Shown here: positions 54,561 through 63,109 of the stretch, one piece after another
How positions within the stretch are numbered: position 1 is the stretch's first letter
How the letters are laid out: each line of letters opens with the position of its first letter
Source: Xenopus tropicalis
Lineage: Eukaryota; Chordata; Amphibia; Anura; Pipidae
Assembly (NCBI RefSeq): GCF_000004195.4
Contig: NC_030683.2
Span: 47,381,358-47,445,357, forward strand
Direction of reading: 5' to 3'
DNA: 64,000 bases
Notes under the pieces: model-generated
Told to the model about the DNA's origin: nothing
Seen by the model: the letters and a program-made list of their open reading frames with translations, nothing else
Database searches by the model: none
Position numbers and translations under genes: made by a program

Positions 54561-55286
54561 CTATTCTTGGAATGCAGATTTAATCGCAAGTAGCTCTCTG
54601 TCTCCCACATCGTAATTTTGCTCAGAGGAAGATAACTTTTTAGAGAAAAATGCGATAGGATGAAGTAGGCTCTGTACATCATTTCTTTGCGATAGCACAG
54701 CTCCGATGGCATACTCTGAGGCATCCACCTCTAGAACAAACGGCCGTGTAGGATCTGGATGTTTTAGAATGGGAGCGGAGGTAAAACGATTCTTGAGATC
54801 CAAAAAAGCCCGCTGAGCCGCAGAAGTCCAGCAGAATCTTTTTACCGAGCTGGTAAGAGCAGTGATAGGGGCGATTATCTTAGAGAAATTCTTGATGAAC
54901 TTTCGGTAAAAGTTGGCGAAGCCCACAAATCTTTGTACAGCCTTACGACTGTTGGGAACGGGCCAGTCTAATACCGCAGAGACCTTGCGAGAGTCCATAG
55001 ATATTCCGTCTGAAGAAATGATAAAACCTAGGAACTCTATAGAAGACTTTTCGAACTCACACTTCTCCAGTTTGGCGAAAAGTTTATATGCTCGTAACCG
55101 AGAGAAGACTTGCCTGACGTGGTGTCGGTGTTCCTCCAAGGAAGATGAAAATATTAAGATATCATCGAGATAAATAATAACGAAAAGATCCAAAAAGTCT
55201 CTGAAAATATCATTTGCAAAGTGTTGAAACGTCGCTGGGGCGTTGCATAGCCCGAAAGGCATCACTAGGTATTCATAGTGCCCATA
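54561..55286 (-). pseudogene. Gypsy gag-pol, part 2: RT catalytic core and RNase H start; ends at a premature TAG
   Basis: Same frame as part 1. It holds [14 protein letters not shown], the catalytic YLDD ([11 protein letters not shown]), the RT thumb ([16 protein letters not shown]) and the RNase H beginning ([29 protein letters not shown]). The TAG at 54563-54561 cuts inside RNase H, again without a frame change. Confidence 0.9.
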
Positions 55287-57158
55287 TCAGGTGCGAAAGG
55301 CTGTTTTCCACTCATCTCCTTGTCGAATGCGGACCAAATTGTATGCCCCCCGAAGATCTAGTTTTGTGAATACATGTGCTGAACGTAATCTTATAAACAG
55401 TTCCGAGATAAGGGGTAGCGGATATCGGTTCTTAATGGTTACCTTGTTCAAATCTCGGTAGTCTATGCAGGGGCGTAAGGAATGGTCTTTTTTCTCAACG
55501 AAGAAAATACCTGCCCCAGCAGGAGAGGTAGACGGACGGATAAATCCTTTCCTAAGGTTTTCCTCAATGTAGGTCTTGAGAACTTTAAGTTCAGGTTCAG
55601 ATAGAGGGTAGATCCGTCCGAATGGGATCGCTGCTCCGGGAAGAAGATCCACCGGGCAATCATAAATCCGATGTGGAGGAAGTACATCCGCTCCTTTCTC
55701 ATCAAAGACATCTAAGAATTCGTGGTAAGGTTCTGGAACCAGTTTGAGTCGAGGATCAGGGGTCACAACCAGCAATCTCCCAGGAGCCAACTCAGAACAA
55801 GGACAATGCTCAGAGGGAAATGTTATTTGATTCGAGTCCCAATTGATGAGAGGGTTATGAGTTTTTAACCATGGAAACCCCAAAATGATAGGATACAGAG
55901 GGGAAGAAACCACGTTAAATGATAGGGTTTCGGTATGCTGTTGAATTTTTATTAACAAAGGAATAGTCTCAAACAGGACTGGACCAGAAGAAATATTAGA
56001 TCCGTCAGCCAACTTCACCGTCAGTGGGCAGGATCTGGGTCTTAAAGGAATGTCATGAAAACGGGCGAAGTCTCGATCGATAAAGCAACCGCACGCCCCG
56101 GAGTCAATCAACGCAGGGGTCTGGAGCGTCTTTCTTGACCACTGCAAAATAGTAATAACTGACATAAGAGACAGTCCATCAACAGCTTCCGCACTAAGAA
56201 GACCCGGTATAGATCTCTTACTTGTAGGTCGCACCGGGCATGTGCGGAGCAGATGACCAGAGGCACCACAGTAAAGGCACAAGTTCAGGCGACGTCTGCG
56301 TAGCCTCTCTTCGGGAGTCAGAGGGGAACGGATGAGCCCGATTTGCATGGGTTCAGCAGCCCCAGCCGATGACGAGGCCGTGGTGGACGGAGCCAAAATG
56401 GGTTTAGGGAATAGAGGAGCTTTAGGGAGCAGCCAACTGGGTTGAAATGTCCCGGACTTTTCTAGTCTCCTCTCCCTCAAACGTCGGTCTAACTGGACGA
56501 CGACATCGATGAGAGAATCGAAGTCTTCGGGAATCCCCACTCGGGCTAGCTCGTCCTTTAGACCTTCAGACAACCCTATTCTGAATTGATGCTTCAGTGC
56601 AGCTTGATTCCATCGGGTATCTGCAGCGTGGCTACGGAAGTCAGTAACATATTCCTCAACTGGCCGTTTACCCTGGGACAAAGATCTGAGTGCGGCTTCA
56701 GCTGAGGCTTCTCTTTGGGGGTCATCGTATAATACCGCCATCGCCTGGAAAAAAGCAGCAGAGTCACTAAACAACGGACTTTGTTGTTCCAAAAGACGAT
56801 GAGCCCAAGTCTGTGGCTCCCCGGACAGGAGTGAGATAGCGAACCCCACCTTGGACTGCTCAGTCGTATAAACTTGGGGGTTAAGTGTGAATTCCAGCTT
56901 GCAGCTATTCATAAAAGCCCGGAACTTTTTGCGATCCCCCAGAAAACGCTCCGGCAGAGAGAGCTTAAGCTTGGCAATTGGCGGCTGGGCCGCAACAGGT
57001 GGGGGTGCAATAGGAGCATCAGTAGGATCCCTGGGCAGGGGTTGTAGCTGGGCTTGAACTTCTTGGAAACCTGCCTGTAGTTCTTGCACCGCTCGAGTGA
57101 GGGTCGCCATCTGCTGGGTAAGGAGCTGCATAGCAGAAATTTCCTCAGATTCTTCCAT
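55287..57158 (-). pseudogene. Gypsy gag-pol, part 1: gag, protease, start of RT; ends at a premature TGA
   Basis: ATG at 57158 lies 17 nt after the 5' LTR. A coiled-coil-like start (residues 7-38), a capsid region (about 60-230), one CCHC zinc knuckle ([14 protein letters not shown], about 294-307), a protease with IDSGA (about 351-355) and the first RT blocks ([28 protein letters not shown]). The frame stops at TGA 55289-55287 within the RT. The next codons continue in the same frame, so this is one base change in a CpG context. Confidence 0.9.
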
Positions 57159-57162
57159 ACTG

Positions 57163-57174
57163 GCGAAGTGATAC
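57163..57174 (-). promoter_or_regulatory. Putative self-priming primer-binding site
   Basis: On minus, directly after the LTR, the sequence reads GTATCACTTCGC. The nine bases TCACTTCGC are the exact complement of GCGAAGTGA inside the LTR (57472-57464). No TGG-started tRNA complement follows the LTR. Tf1 and sushi elements prime from the folded 5' end of their own RNA, and this arrangement fits that. Confidence 0.6.
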
Positions 57175-57676
57175 TGTCAGGACAAGCCGGGCGCGTCACT
57201 GGAAGAACTCGTAGAGGAAGGACCTCTCCTACACCTCCCACTAAGGATCACAGCCACTGAGGATGGAACAGGACTTGAACCAAGTGGAGGAGTGGCAGGA
57301 GTGCCGAACCGGAACGTCAGAGCAAAATCGGCAGGCAAAAGCGAGGTCGGACAGGCGGGAAGTCGGTACAGGCAGCAAGTATTCAAGATCGAGAGTCAGG
57401 CCGGGTCAGAGAATCAATAGGCAATCACAGGAAACAAGCTTGGCGTCTTTCACAAGGAAACGTTCACTTCGCAATGGTGGTAGGCCTTTGGTGTCCTTTT
57501 GAGCGCAATGCGCCTGCGCCGGCGTCAAGACGCGCGCCGGCGTCATGACGCGCGCCGGCGTCATGACGCGCGCCGGCGTCAATACGTGCGCGAGCGACGG
57601 AGCGCGCGCGGCCGTCAGAACGTGCGCTGGCGATCGGGCGCGCGCCTACCTTAGGCGAACGACTAGGTACCTGACA
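57175..57676 (-). repeat. Gypsy 5' LTR (502 bp, four 18-bp units)
   Basis: On minus it begins TGTCAGGTACC and ends TTGTCCTGACA. The U3 part (57676 to about 57475) is CpG-rich with four 18-bp units of the form CGCCGGCGTCATGACGCG (about 57525-57597). The GCGAAGTGA word at 57472-57464 is a candidate transcript start because it pairs with the site next to the LTR. Confidence 0.93.
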
Positions 57677-57681
57677 TTATG
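57677..57681 (+). repeat. Target duplication TTATG, right copy
   Basis: TTATG directly after CCTGACA of the gypsy LTR, identical to 52321-52325. Confidence 0.95.
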
Positions 57682-59187
57682 TCAAAAATCGACATCAAAG
57701 ACGCATACCTACACATGCCCATCAATCCATTTCACCAGAGATTTCTTCGGTTCGCCCTAGGGCAATCGCACTACCAATTCCAAGCCCTGCCTTTCGGACT
57801 GACGTCCGCCCCAAGGGTGTTTACCAAAGTTCTAGGAGCCCTGCTGGCAGTTCTCAGACTGCAAGGCATTCACGTGACGGCCTATCTCGACGATCTGATA
57901 CTCACGGCACAGTCGGAGGAGGAAGCCAACTCCCACACACAAAAATGCCTTCACCAGCTGCAGCAGCATGGTTGGCTAATCAATTACAAAAAAAGCCTCA
58001 TCAGCCCGACGCAAGAGCTAGAGTTCCTAGGTATGCAAATCAGCACAATAGTCAAGAAGGTGTTCCTTCCACGACACAAAGCTCTCATACTACAGCAGGC
58101 AGCAAAAGATCTACGATTACAATCTCAAACATCAGCTCACGACATCCTCAGATTACTGGGCCTAATGGCGGCCGGCATAGAGGCGATACCATTCGCAAAA
58201 TTTCATCTGCGACCACTCCAGTGGGAGTTCCTAAGGCGATGGAACAAGAATCACCAAGACCTCTCACAAAAGATAGAGCTATCCATCAAAGTGAAGCAAA
58301 GCCTGAATTGGTGGACGCACCTTCCCAACCTCACACAGGGCAGAAACTGGGACTGCCCAGTTCAAGAGGTGGTCACTACGGACGCCAGTCGGATGGGATG
58401 GGGAGCCACCTGGCCACCAAAGGTTTGTCAAGGCACTTGGACACAACAAGAACTCAAACTTCACATAAACGCATTAGAGATAAAGGCAGTATTCTACGCC
58501 TTAAGCCATTGGCAGGCGGCCATGAGAGGAAAACATGTACGAATACAGTTGGACAACAGCACCACGGTGGCTTACTTAAACCGGCAAGGAGGCACGAAGA
58601 GTGCATCCGTGCTCCGAGAAGTATCCCGGATCATGGCATGGGCGGAAACACACCAAGTACTTCTATCGGCAATATTCATTCCGGGCATCCAGAACTGGGA
58701 AGCAGATTACTTAAGTCGCACCACGTTGGACCCAGGGGAATGGAAACTCAAAACGGAGATCTTCCAACAGATAGTGGTCAAATGGGGCCAGCCATGCATA
58801 TATGTCATGGCATCCAGATTCAACTCACAGACCCCAAGGTTCCTGTCAAAGGTCCACGACCCGATGGCGGAGGGAGTAGACGCACTCACCAGCCCATGGC
58901 ACTGCCAACTAGCTTATGCGTTCCCTCCCATACCACTCATACCTCGACTTTTACACAAGATCAGGAGAGAAAGAGTTCCCACCATCCTCATGGCCCCATG
59001 GTGGCCACGCAGAGCTTGGTTTGCGGAACTGATTCAGATGTCAGAAGAACAAACATGGACCCTTCCCTTATCTCCCGATCTTCTGTCGCAAGGCCCGGCA
59101 ACAGCAGAGAATCTACACAAGCTCAATTTAACGGCTTGGATGTTGAAGCCAGAATATGGCATCAAGAAGGATTCTCAAAACAAGTAA
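57679..59187 (+). pseudogene. DIRS RT/RNase H/methylase-like ORF, C-terminal part (502 codons)
   Basis: It continues the RT frame of 51684-52325 after the gypsy insert (the inserted length keeps the frames in register once one TTATG copy is discounted). Motifs: SKIDIKDAYLHMP (RT domain A), FGLTSAPRVFTK, catalytic YLDD at residues 69-72, then RNase H with TTDASRMGWG (about 233), an LDNSTT box (about 290) and a DYLSR end. Beyond lies an AFPPIPLIPR / APWWPRRAWF region resembling the degenerate DAM-methylase-like domain described in DIRS. It is open throughout, but cut from its N-terminus. Confidence 0.88.
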
Positions 59188-60176
59188 TTCAGACTTTGCT
59201 AACGGCAAGAAAGCAATCCACTTACGCAGTATATCACAAAGTATGGAAGCGATTTCTCAATTGGAGCCAAGCCCGCAATATAAGTTGGCAATCATGCAGA
59301 TCCACCCACATTTTAGACTTCCTACAAGGTGTGGACAAAAGAGTAAGAACTTCAGCACTCAAGATGCAGACTTCTGCACTTTCAGCTCTATTGCACAAAC
59401 AGTGGGCCAGTCTTCCAGAGGTTAAATTATTCTTCCAGGCACTTCAAAAGATCCGTCCCCCAGTGAGAGATCCAATCCCTCCATGGGACCTCAATTTAGT
59501 ACTTCGAGCTCTTCAGAGACCTCCCTTTGAACCCTTGGGTTCTGTGGATCTAAAATTCCTGACATGGAAAGTAACCTTCCTCCTCGCAATATGTTCAGCT
59601 AGGAGAGTTTCAGATTTGGCAGCCCTGTCACATTTAAAACCTTGGACTATATTTCATCAGGATAAGGTGGTACGCCGCACTATGCCATCTCACCTTCCTA
59701 AGGTTATATCAAAGTTCCATATCAATGAAGAAATTATTTTACCGTCATTCTGCCCTAACCCGAGCAATGATCGAGAGAAACAATTGCATACACTGGACAC
59801 TGTAAGAGCACTAAAGTTTTATTTACACAGAACAACTGACCTCAGACATTCAGATGCACTTTTTGTTCTGTTCGGAAACAATAAAAGAAGTCAGCAGGCC
59901 TCAAAACGATCCATAGCACGTTGGATAGTTCAAACCATACTTGAAGCCTATAAGGTCATGGAAAGAGAAGCTCCATTTACAGTTAAAGCACATTCCACTA
60001 GAAAAGTTAGTGCTTCATGGGCGCTCCACAATTTTGCTTCAGCTGAAGCCATATGCAAGGCAGCTACTTGGAGCTCCTTACACACTTTTTCAAAATTCTA
60101 TAGGCTAGATGTCATTGCCTCCTCAGAGGCGGCCTTTGGCAGGAAGGTGCTACAAGCAGCGGTAGCACATAGCTAG
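57945..60176 (+). CDS. DIRS tyrosine recombinase, overlapping the RT/RNase H frame
   Basis: A 743-codon open frame. The recombinase proper is the last 330 codons or so (from about 59150). It has a core-binding region (KQSTYAVYHKVWKRFLNWS), an Arg box (CSARRVSDLAAL, near 59595), a HSTRKVSASW box (His-x-x-Arg, near 59990) and a later FSKFYRLDV with the likely nucleophile Tyr (near 60100). The first ~410 codons run antiphase over RT/RNase H and are low-complexity, rich in Arg, His, Thr and Gln. Where translation starts is unknown. This is the only undamaged coding region of the element. Confidence 0.88.
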   Translation: MPSPAAAAWLANQLQKKPHQPDARARVPRYANQHNSQEGVPSTTQSSHTTAGSKRSTITISNISSRHPQITGPNGGRHRGDTIRKISSATTPVGVPKAMEQESPRPLTKDRAIHQSEAKPELVDAPSQPHTGQKLGLPSSRGGHYGRQSDGMGSHLATKGLSRHLDTTRTQTSHKRIRDKGSILRLKPLAGGHERKTCTNTVGQQHHGGLLKPARRHEECIRAPRSIPDHGMGGNTPSTSIGNIHSGHPELGSRLLKSHHVGPRGMETQNGDLPTDSGQMGPAMHICHGIQIQLTDPKVPVKGPRPDGGGSRRTHQPMALPTSLCVPSHTTHTSTFTQDQERKSSHHPHGPMVATQSLVCGTDSDVRRTNMDPSLISRSSVARPGNSRESTQAQFNGLDVEARIWHQEGFSKQVIQTLLTARKQSTYAVYHKVWKRFLNWSQARNISWQSCRSTHILDFLQGVDKRVRTSALKMQTSALSALLHKQWASLPEVKLFFQALQKIRPPVRDPIPPWDLNLVLRALQRPPFEPLGSVDLKFLTWKVTFLLAICSARRVSDLAALSHLKPWTIFHQDKVVRRTMPSHLPKVISKFHINEEIILPSFCPNPSNDREKQLHTLDTVRALKFYLHRTTDLRHSDALFVLFGNNKRSQQASKRSIARWIVQTILEAYKVMEREAPFTVKAHSTRKVSASWALHNFASAEAICKAATWSSLHTFSKFYRLDVIASSEAAFGRKVLQAAVAHS

Positions 60177-60257
60177 CTCCTGCATCATCAGTTATTACGT
60201 TGTATCCACTGTTAATGTTACTACCCTCCCCTTTTTTTACCTTTTGGACGGCTTTGG

Positions 60258-60370
60258 GACATCCCCAGTCGTCCTGCACTGACAGGTAGGGCCGACCAAG
60301 AAAGGAAGATTTTCTTACCTGAAAAATCCTTTTCTCGTAGGCCCGTACTGTCAGTGCAGCATCCCGCCCT
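60258..60370. repeat. DIRS internal complementary region
   Basis: CCCCAGTCGTCCTGCACTGA and GGTAGGGCCGACC are the complement of the left terminus. GAAGATTTTCTTACCTGAAA is the complement of the extreme right terminus. In DIRS replication such a region is thought to bring the two ends together to make a circle. It is followed by a mirrored worn copy (GGCCCGTACTGTCAGTGCAG). Confidence 0.85.
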
Positions 60371-60452
60371 GTTGGGGTGCCGGTTTTTGCTGCTCGTCAC
60401 ATCAGTAGTAGTAGGTAGTTAGGTTTTTTTCTCCACCGGCAGACTCTGGTAC

Positions 60453-60581
60453 AAAACTGGAGGAAGAGGTGGAGCCACAGTGGAGAGAGATGGGAAAAGT
60501 TTCTTCAGTTTGTCCTGCCTCCAGTGAGGATCAACTTAACCCCAGTCGTCCTGCACTGACAGGTAGGGCCGACCGAGAAAA
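60453..60581 (-). repeat. DIRS right inverted terminal repeat
   Basis: From AAAACTGGAGGAAGAGG to GGGCCGACCGAGAAAA, reverse complement of 49609-49736. The right terminus runs on to about 60610 (AGGATTTTTCAGGTAAG), a part found again in reverse in the internal complementary region. Confidence 0.92.
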
Positions 60582-60610
60582 GGATTTTTCAGGTAAGAAA
60601 ATCTTCCTTT

Positions 60611-60762
60611 TTGTCCTTTTCTTGGCATTTATGATAATGTTTGTCCGGAAACAACTGCAGCAATATCTTAAAGATCTTTATTTAACAGATGTACATGCAA
60701 TATATGCTATTGGATCAATAAAGGTTATGATGTTAAAAAAAAAAAATAATAATTTCAAATTG
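60611..60762 (+). mobile_element. LINE 3' UTR and poly(A), downstream part
   Basis: After the DIRS end the sequence resumes with TTGTCCTTTTCTTGGCATTT, then CCGGAAACAACTGCAGC and a TCAATAAAGG polyadenylation signal (60715-60723), followed by an A run (60735-60746). This order matches the tail of an L1/Tx1-type LINE whose coding end is at 49056-49530. Confidence 0.65.
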
Positions 60763-60779
60763 GCCTCCACAGGCCTGGA

Positions 60780-61280
60780 AGTAAGGAAATTTGGAGTGGG
60801 AGGGTAGAGGGCAAGTTAGTTATGTTTTTATTACTTGTACAATGCAGAACAGTGGAACTGAAAGTACTTTCATTTTACCAGTGATCCCTCCTTCTCAGTT
60901 CTTCAGAGTACTTAGTGGAACAGAAGGCATTTACAGTAGTCAAATTCCTAGTAATCATTAAACTAGACTGCCTGTATAGTGATCTCCTTCTAACCTGTAA
61001 GCCTGAGAAATAAACAGCAACTGGACGGAAGGTGCCTCTTGTGATACCAGTGTGCTTAGTTGTTATAATTATCAGTTATTTCAGGCGCTGCTTAGTTTTT
61101 TTTTTACTTTTATGCATTGCTAACCTGTTTAGGCAGCAGTAATACTAACTGAATGACCAGTAATATCTTGCATTTGTCTCTGTGCTAAAAACCTGCAAAG
61201 AAATGCTGAGGCATGGCAAGTATTTGGCATTTGGCAGTGCCTAGAGTGCACGGGTTGGAGCTTAAAGAAACCAGTGTTTG
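60780..61280. other. Intergenic stretch, no gene seen
   Basis: No open frame or repeat ends recognised. Confidence 0.55.
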
Positions 61281-61287
61281 TATAGAG

Positions 61288-61594
61288 CAGTGATCCCCAA
61301 CCAGTGGTTCGTGAGCAACATGTTGCTCCCCAACCGCTTGGATGTTGCTCCCAGTTGGCTCAAAGCTGGTGCTTATTTTTACATTTCTGGTAAGGAGGCA
61401 AGTTTTGGTTGCATGAAAAACAAGTATAATCCCAAACAGAGCCTCCTGTAGGCTGCCAGTCCACATAGGGGCTATTAAGTAGCCAATCACAGCTCTTATT
61501 CTTACCCCCAGGAACCTTTTTTATGCTTGTGTTGCTCCCCAACCCTTTTTCCATTTAACTGTGGCTCATGGGTATAAAAGGTTGGGGATCCCTG
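61288..61594. mobile_element. hAT-type MITE, 307 bp, with perfect 8-bp TSD
   Basis: Ends CAGTGATCCCCAACC and GGTTGGGGATCCCTG are inverted. The flanks are GTATAGAG on both sides (61280-61287, 61595-61602). Internal boxes TTGCTCCCCAACC and GTTGCTCCCAGTTGGC are doubled. A left-half copy is at 38012. Confidence 0.92.
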
Positions 61595-61764
61595 GTATAG
61601 AGAGAGGAGAATGAATGGGTTACACAGACGTACTGTACTCTTTAACCTTAATGTATGGGCAGCCACAAAATGCACTGAACTTCACTAAGATGTTCTACAA
61701 CCCTAAAGGAGCATCATTTGCCAGTGTGAAGTCCAAGTGAAATCACTCCATGTTCTGCTGTCAG

Positions 61765-61870
61765 GTTGTGCCGCTCAGCCAGGTGTGTCCCAGATGGACC
61801 CTAACATGGAAGAGAGAATAAGTAGCTGTACTGTGCCCCGTGGACTGCCCCACACAAATGTTGGCACAAG
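61765..61870 (+). CDS. Candidate exon preceding a kinase domain
   Basis: Open frame after CTGTCAG (61764), with ATG codons at 61794 and 61806, ending ACAAG before GTAATT. It encodes MDPNMEERISSCTVPRGL and ends in phase 2. Spliced to 62090 it reads on in frame. A Lys/Arg-poor, Pro-containing segment of this type is usual before a kinase domain. The start of the exon is not certain. Confidence 0.4.
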
Positions 61871-62089
61871 GTAATTATTTTTTGATGTGTTTGTTGCTCT
61901 GTTTATTTCCCCTTTAAAATACAAATGATATGGGATTTTACACATAATTGATCTTTGTTCTATTAGAATTAGGCTGGGATTTTCTTCCATCAATAAGGAT
62001 CTTGTCCAAGAACAGAGAAGATTCCATGAAAACATTAATACAGATACAACCAGTAACTGGATTCATCAAATGTATTTATTCTCTTTCAG

Positions 62090-62165
62090 GTTTGTGCCTG
62101 AAACCCCACAATCGATTGAGGGCTTTAGACGCTAATCACTTCTTGGCGAGGGTGCATTTGGAAAG
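62090..62165 (+). pseudogene. Kinase-like exon with glycine loop and in-frame stop
   Basis: Acceptor TTCTCTTTCAG, donor GTGAGT. In the frame set by the previous exon it reads FVPETPQSIEGFRR, then TAA (62133-62135), then SLLGEGAFGK. The latter is the glycine-rich loop (GxGxFGxV) of a Ser/Thr kinase, and an intron after the Lys of the loop is common. The stop sits where an aromatic residue is usual, so the exon is probably dead or the stop is a local variant. No further kinase exons are seen before 64000. Confidence 0.5.
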
Positions 62166-62169
62166 GTGA

Positions 62170-62735
62170 GTGTAACTGAGATTAAGATACTGATTCATTT
62201 ATCCAGTGATTAAATCTTACTGGAGACTGAGCACCAAAGTATAGTGCCCCCTATTGTCATTGCTGGATATGTATGAGATATATTGCGGTGGGAATTCTGT
62301 CCGTGTGTCTAGTGACATTAGATACATTACGTTGGGAATTCTGGCTGTGTGTCAAGTGACATTACAAGGACTTGCCTATCGAGTGTAGCTCTTGGGGGAT
62401 AAGTCATTAATATTGCAACATCTGGAATAGGTTTAGTAGCCCCTATTCCACTGGCAATAATCCTAAAGTAAGATGAAAGCTAAAATATGATTATAATAGT
62501 TAGCTATTACTACTTAGTGTTATTGGCAACTCTTAGCTGTGTTGCATTGTCACAAAAAAAGTACAAAAGAAAAGTACAGATGTATTTATAAAGTATCCCT
62601 TACAATGTAAAAAAATAGGGCATGTGAGCAGCAATTTCCCACATACTGTACCTACAGGGCTACACTTACCAACTGGAGAACATACTTTTTCTTGAAGCGG
62701 ATATCTGTACTTGTATCAAGTAGCATTCTGTTCCA
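62170..62735. other. Intergenic or intronic stretch, no gene seen
   Basis: A short two-copy repeat (GGGAATTCTGTCCGTGTGTC and GGGAATTCTGGCTGTGTGTC, 62288-62355) is the only structure noted. Confidence 0.5.
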
Positions 62736-62739
62736 TTTA

Positions 62740-63104
62740 GTGATGAGCAAATTTTTTACATTTTTTTCAAGGAACTGCATCACAAATTTGTCACAACAAG
62801 TAATTGTTGTACAAAAGAAAAATTTGTTGTGCATAAAAACCTACAAAGAAAAAAAACACCCCATTCACTTTAATGCATTTGGAGTGAGAAAGAAACTTTA
62901 TGCATGTAAGAAAAAATTGTCACACATATGAAAAAATTGCTGCACATTGACTTCAATGCATTTTACATTCAGTTCAGTTTACCAAAATGGTGAATATTCG
63001 CAAAAGGCATTGAAGTCAAGTGGCAACTTTCTCGTGGCTGCTTATTTTTGCAGCTACCTTTTCCATGTGAATCTAGAACTGGCAACAAATTTGTTCATCA
63101 CTAA
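62740..63104. mobile_element. 'AGTGATGAGCAAAT' MITE
   Basis: Ends AGTGATGAGCAAATTTTTT and AACAAATTTGTTCATCACT are inverted. The inside is rich in AAAAATTTG and TTTGTTGTGC words, partly mirrored. Family as at 189 and 39772. Confidence 0.8.
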
Positions 63105-63109
63105 TTTGC

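Larger units (their letters stand above)
52326..57676 (-). mobile_element. Chromodomain Ty3/gypsy retrotransposon (Tf1/sushi-like), 5351 bp
   Basis: Two LTRs start TGTCAGG and end CCTGACA. Coding runs on minus from 57158 to about 52615 in a single gag-pol frame: capsid, zinc knuckle, protease, reverse transcriptase, RNase H, integrase, chromodomain. A putative self-priming site follows the 5' LTR and a polypurine tract precedes the 3' LTR. Outside the 18-bp repeats I count only about three differences between the LTRs over some 450 bp, so the insertion is young. The gag-pol frame is nevertheless broken by two stops and one frameshift. The chromodomain and the single-frame structure put it with the vertebrate sushi-type chromoviruses. 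Confidence 0.93.
49576..60610 (+). mobile_element. DIRS-type tyrosine-recombinase retrotransposon, split by a gypsy insertion
   Basis: Inverted terminal repeats of about 128 bp (49609-49736 and 60453-60581) face each other. An internal complementary region (60258-60370) is complementary to both termini. Coding order on plus is a gag-like ORF, reverse transcriptase/RNase H/methylase-like, and a tyrosine recombinase whose frame overlaps the previous one. There is no integrase and no target duplication, as known for DIRS. Without the 5351-bp gypsy insert it would be about 5.7 kb. The outer limits are uncertain by about 10-15 bases because both edges are T-rich. Confidence 0.92.
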
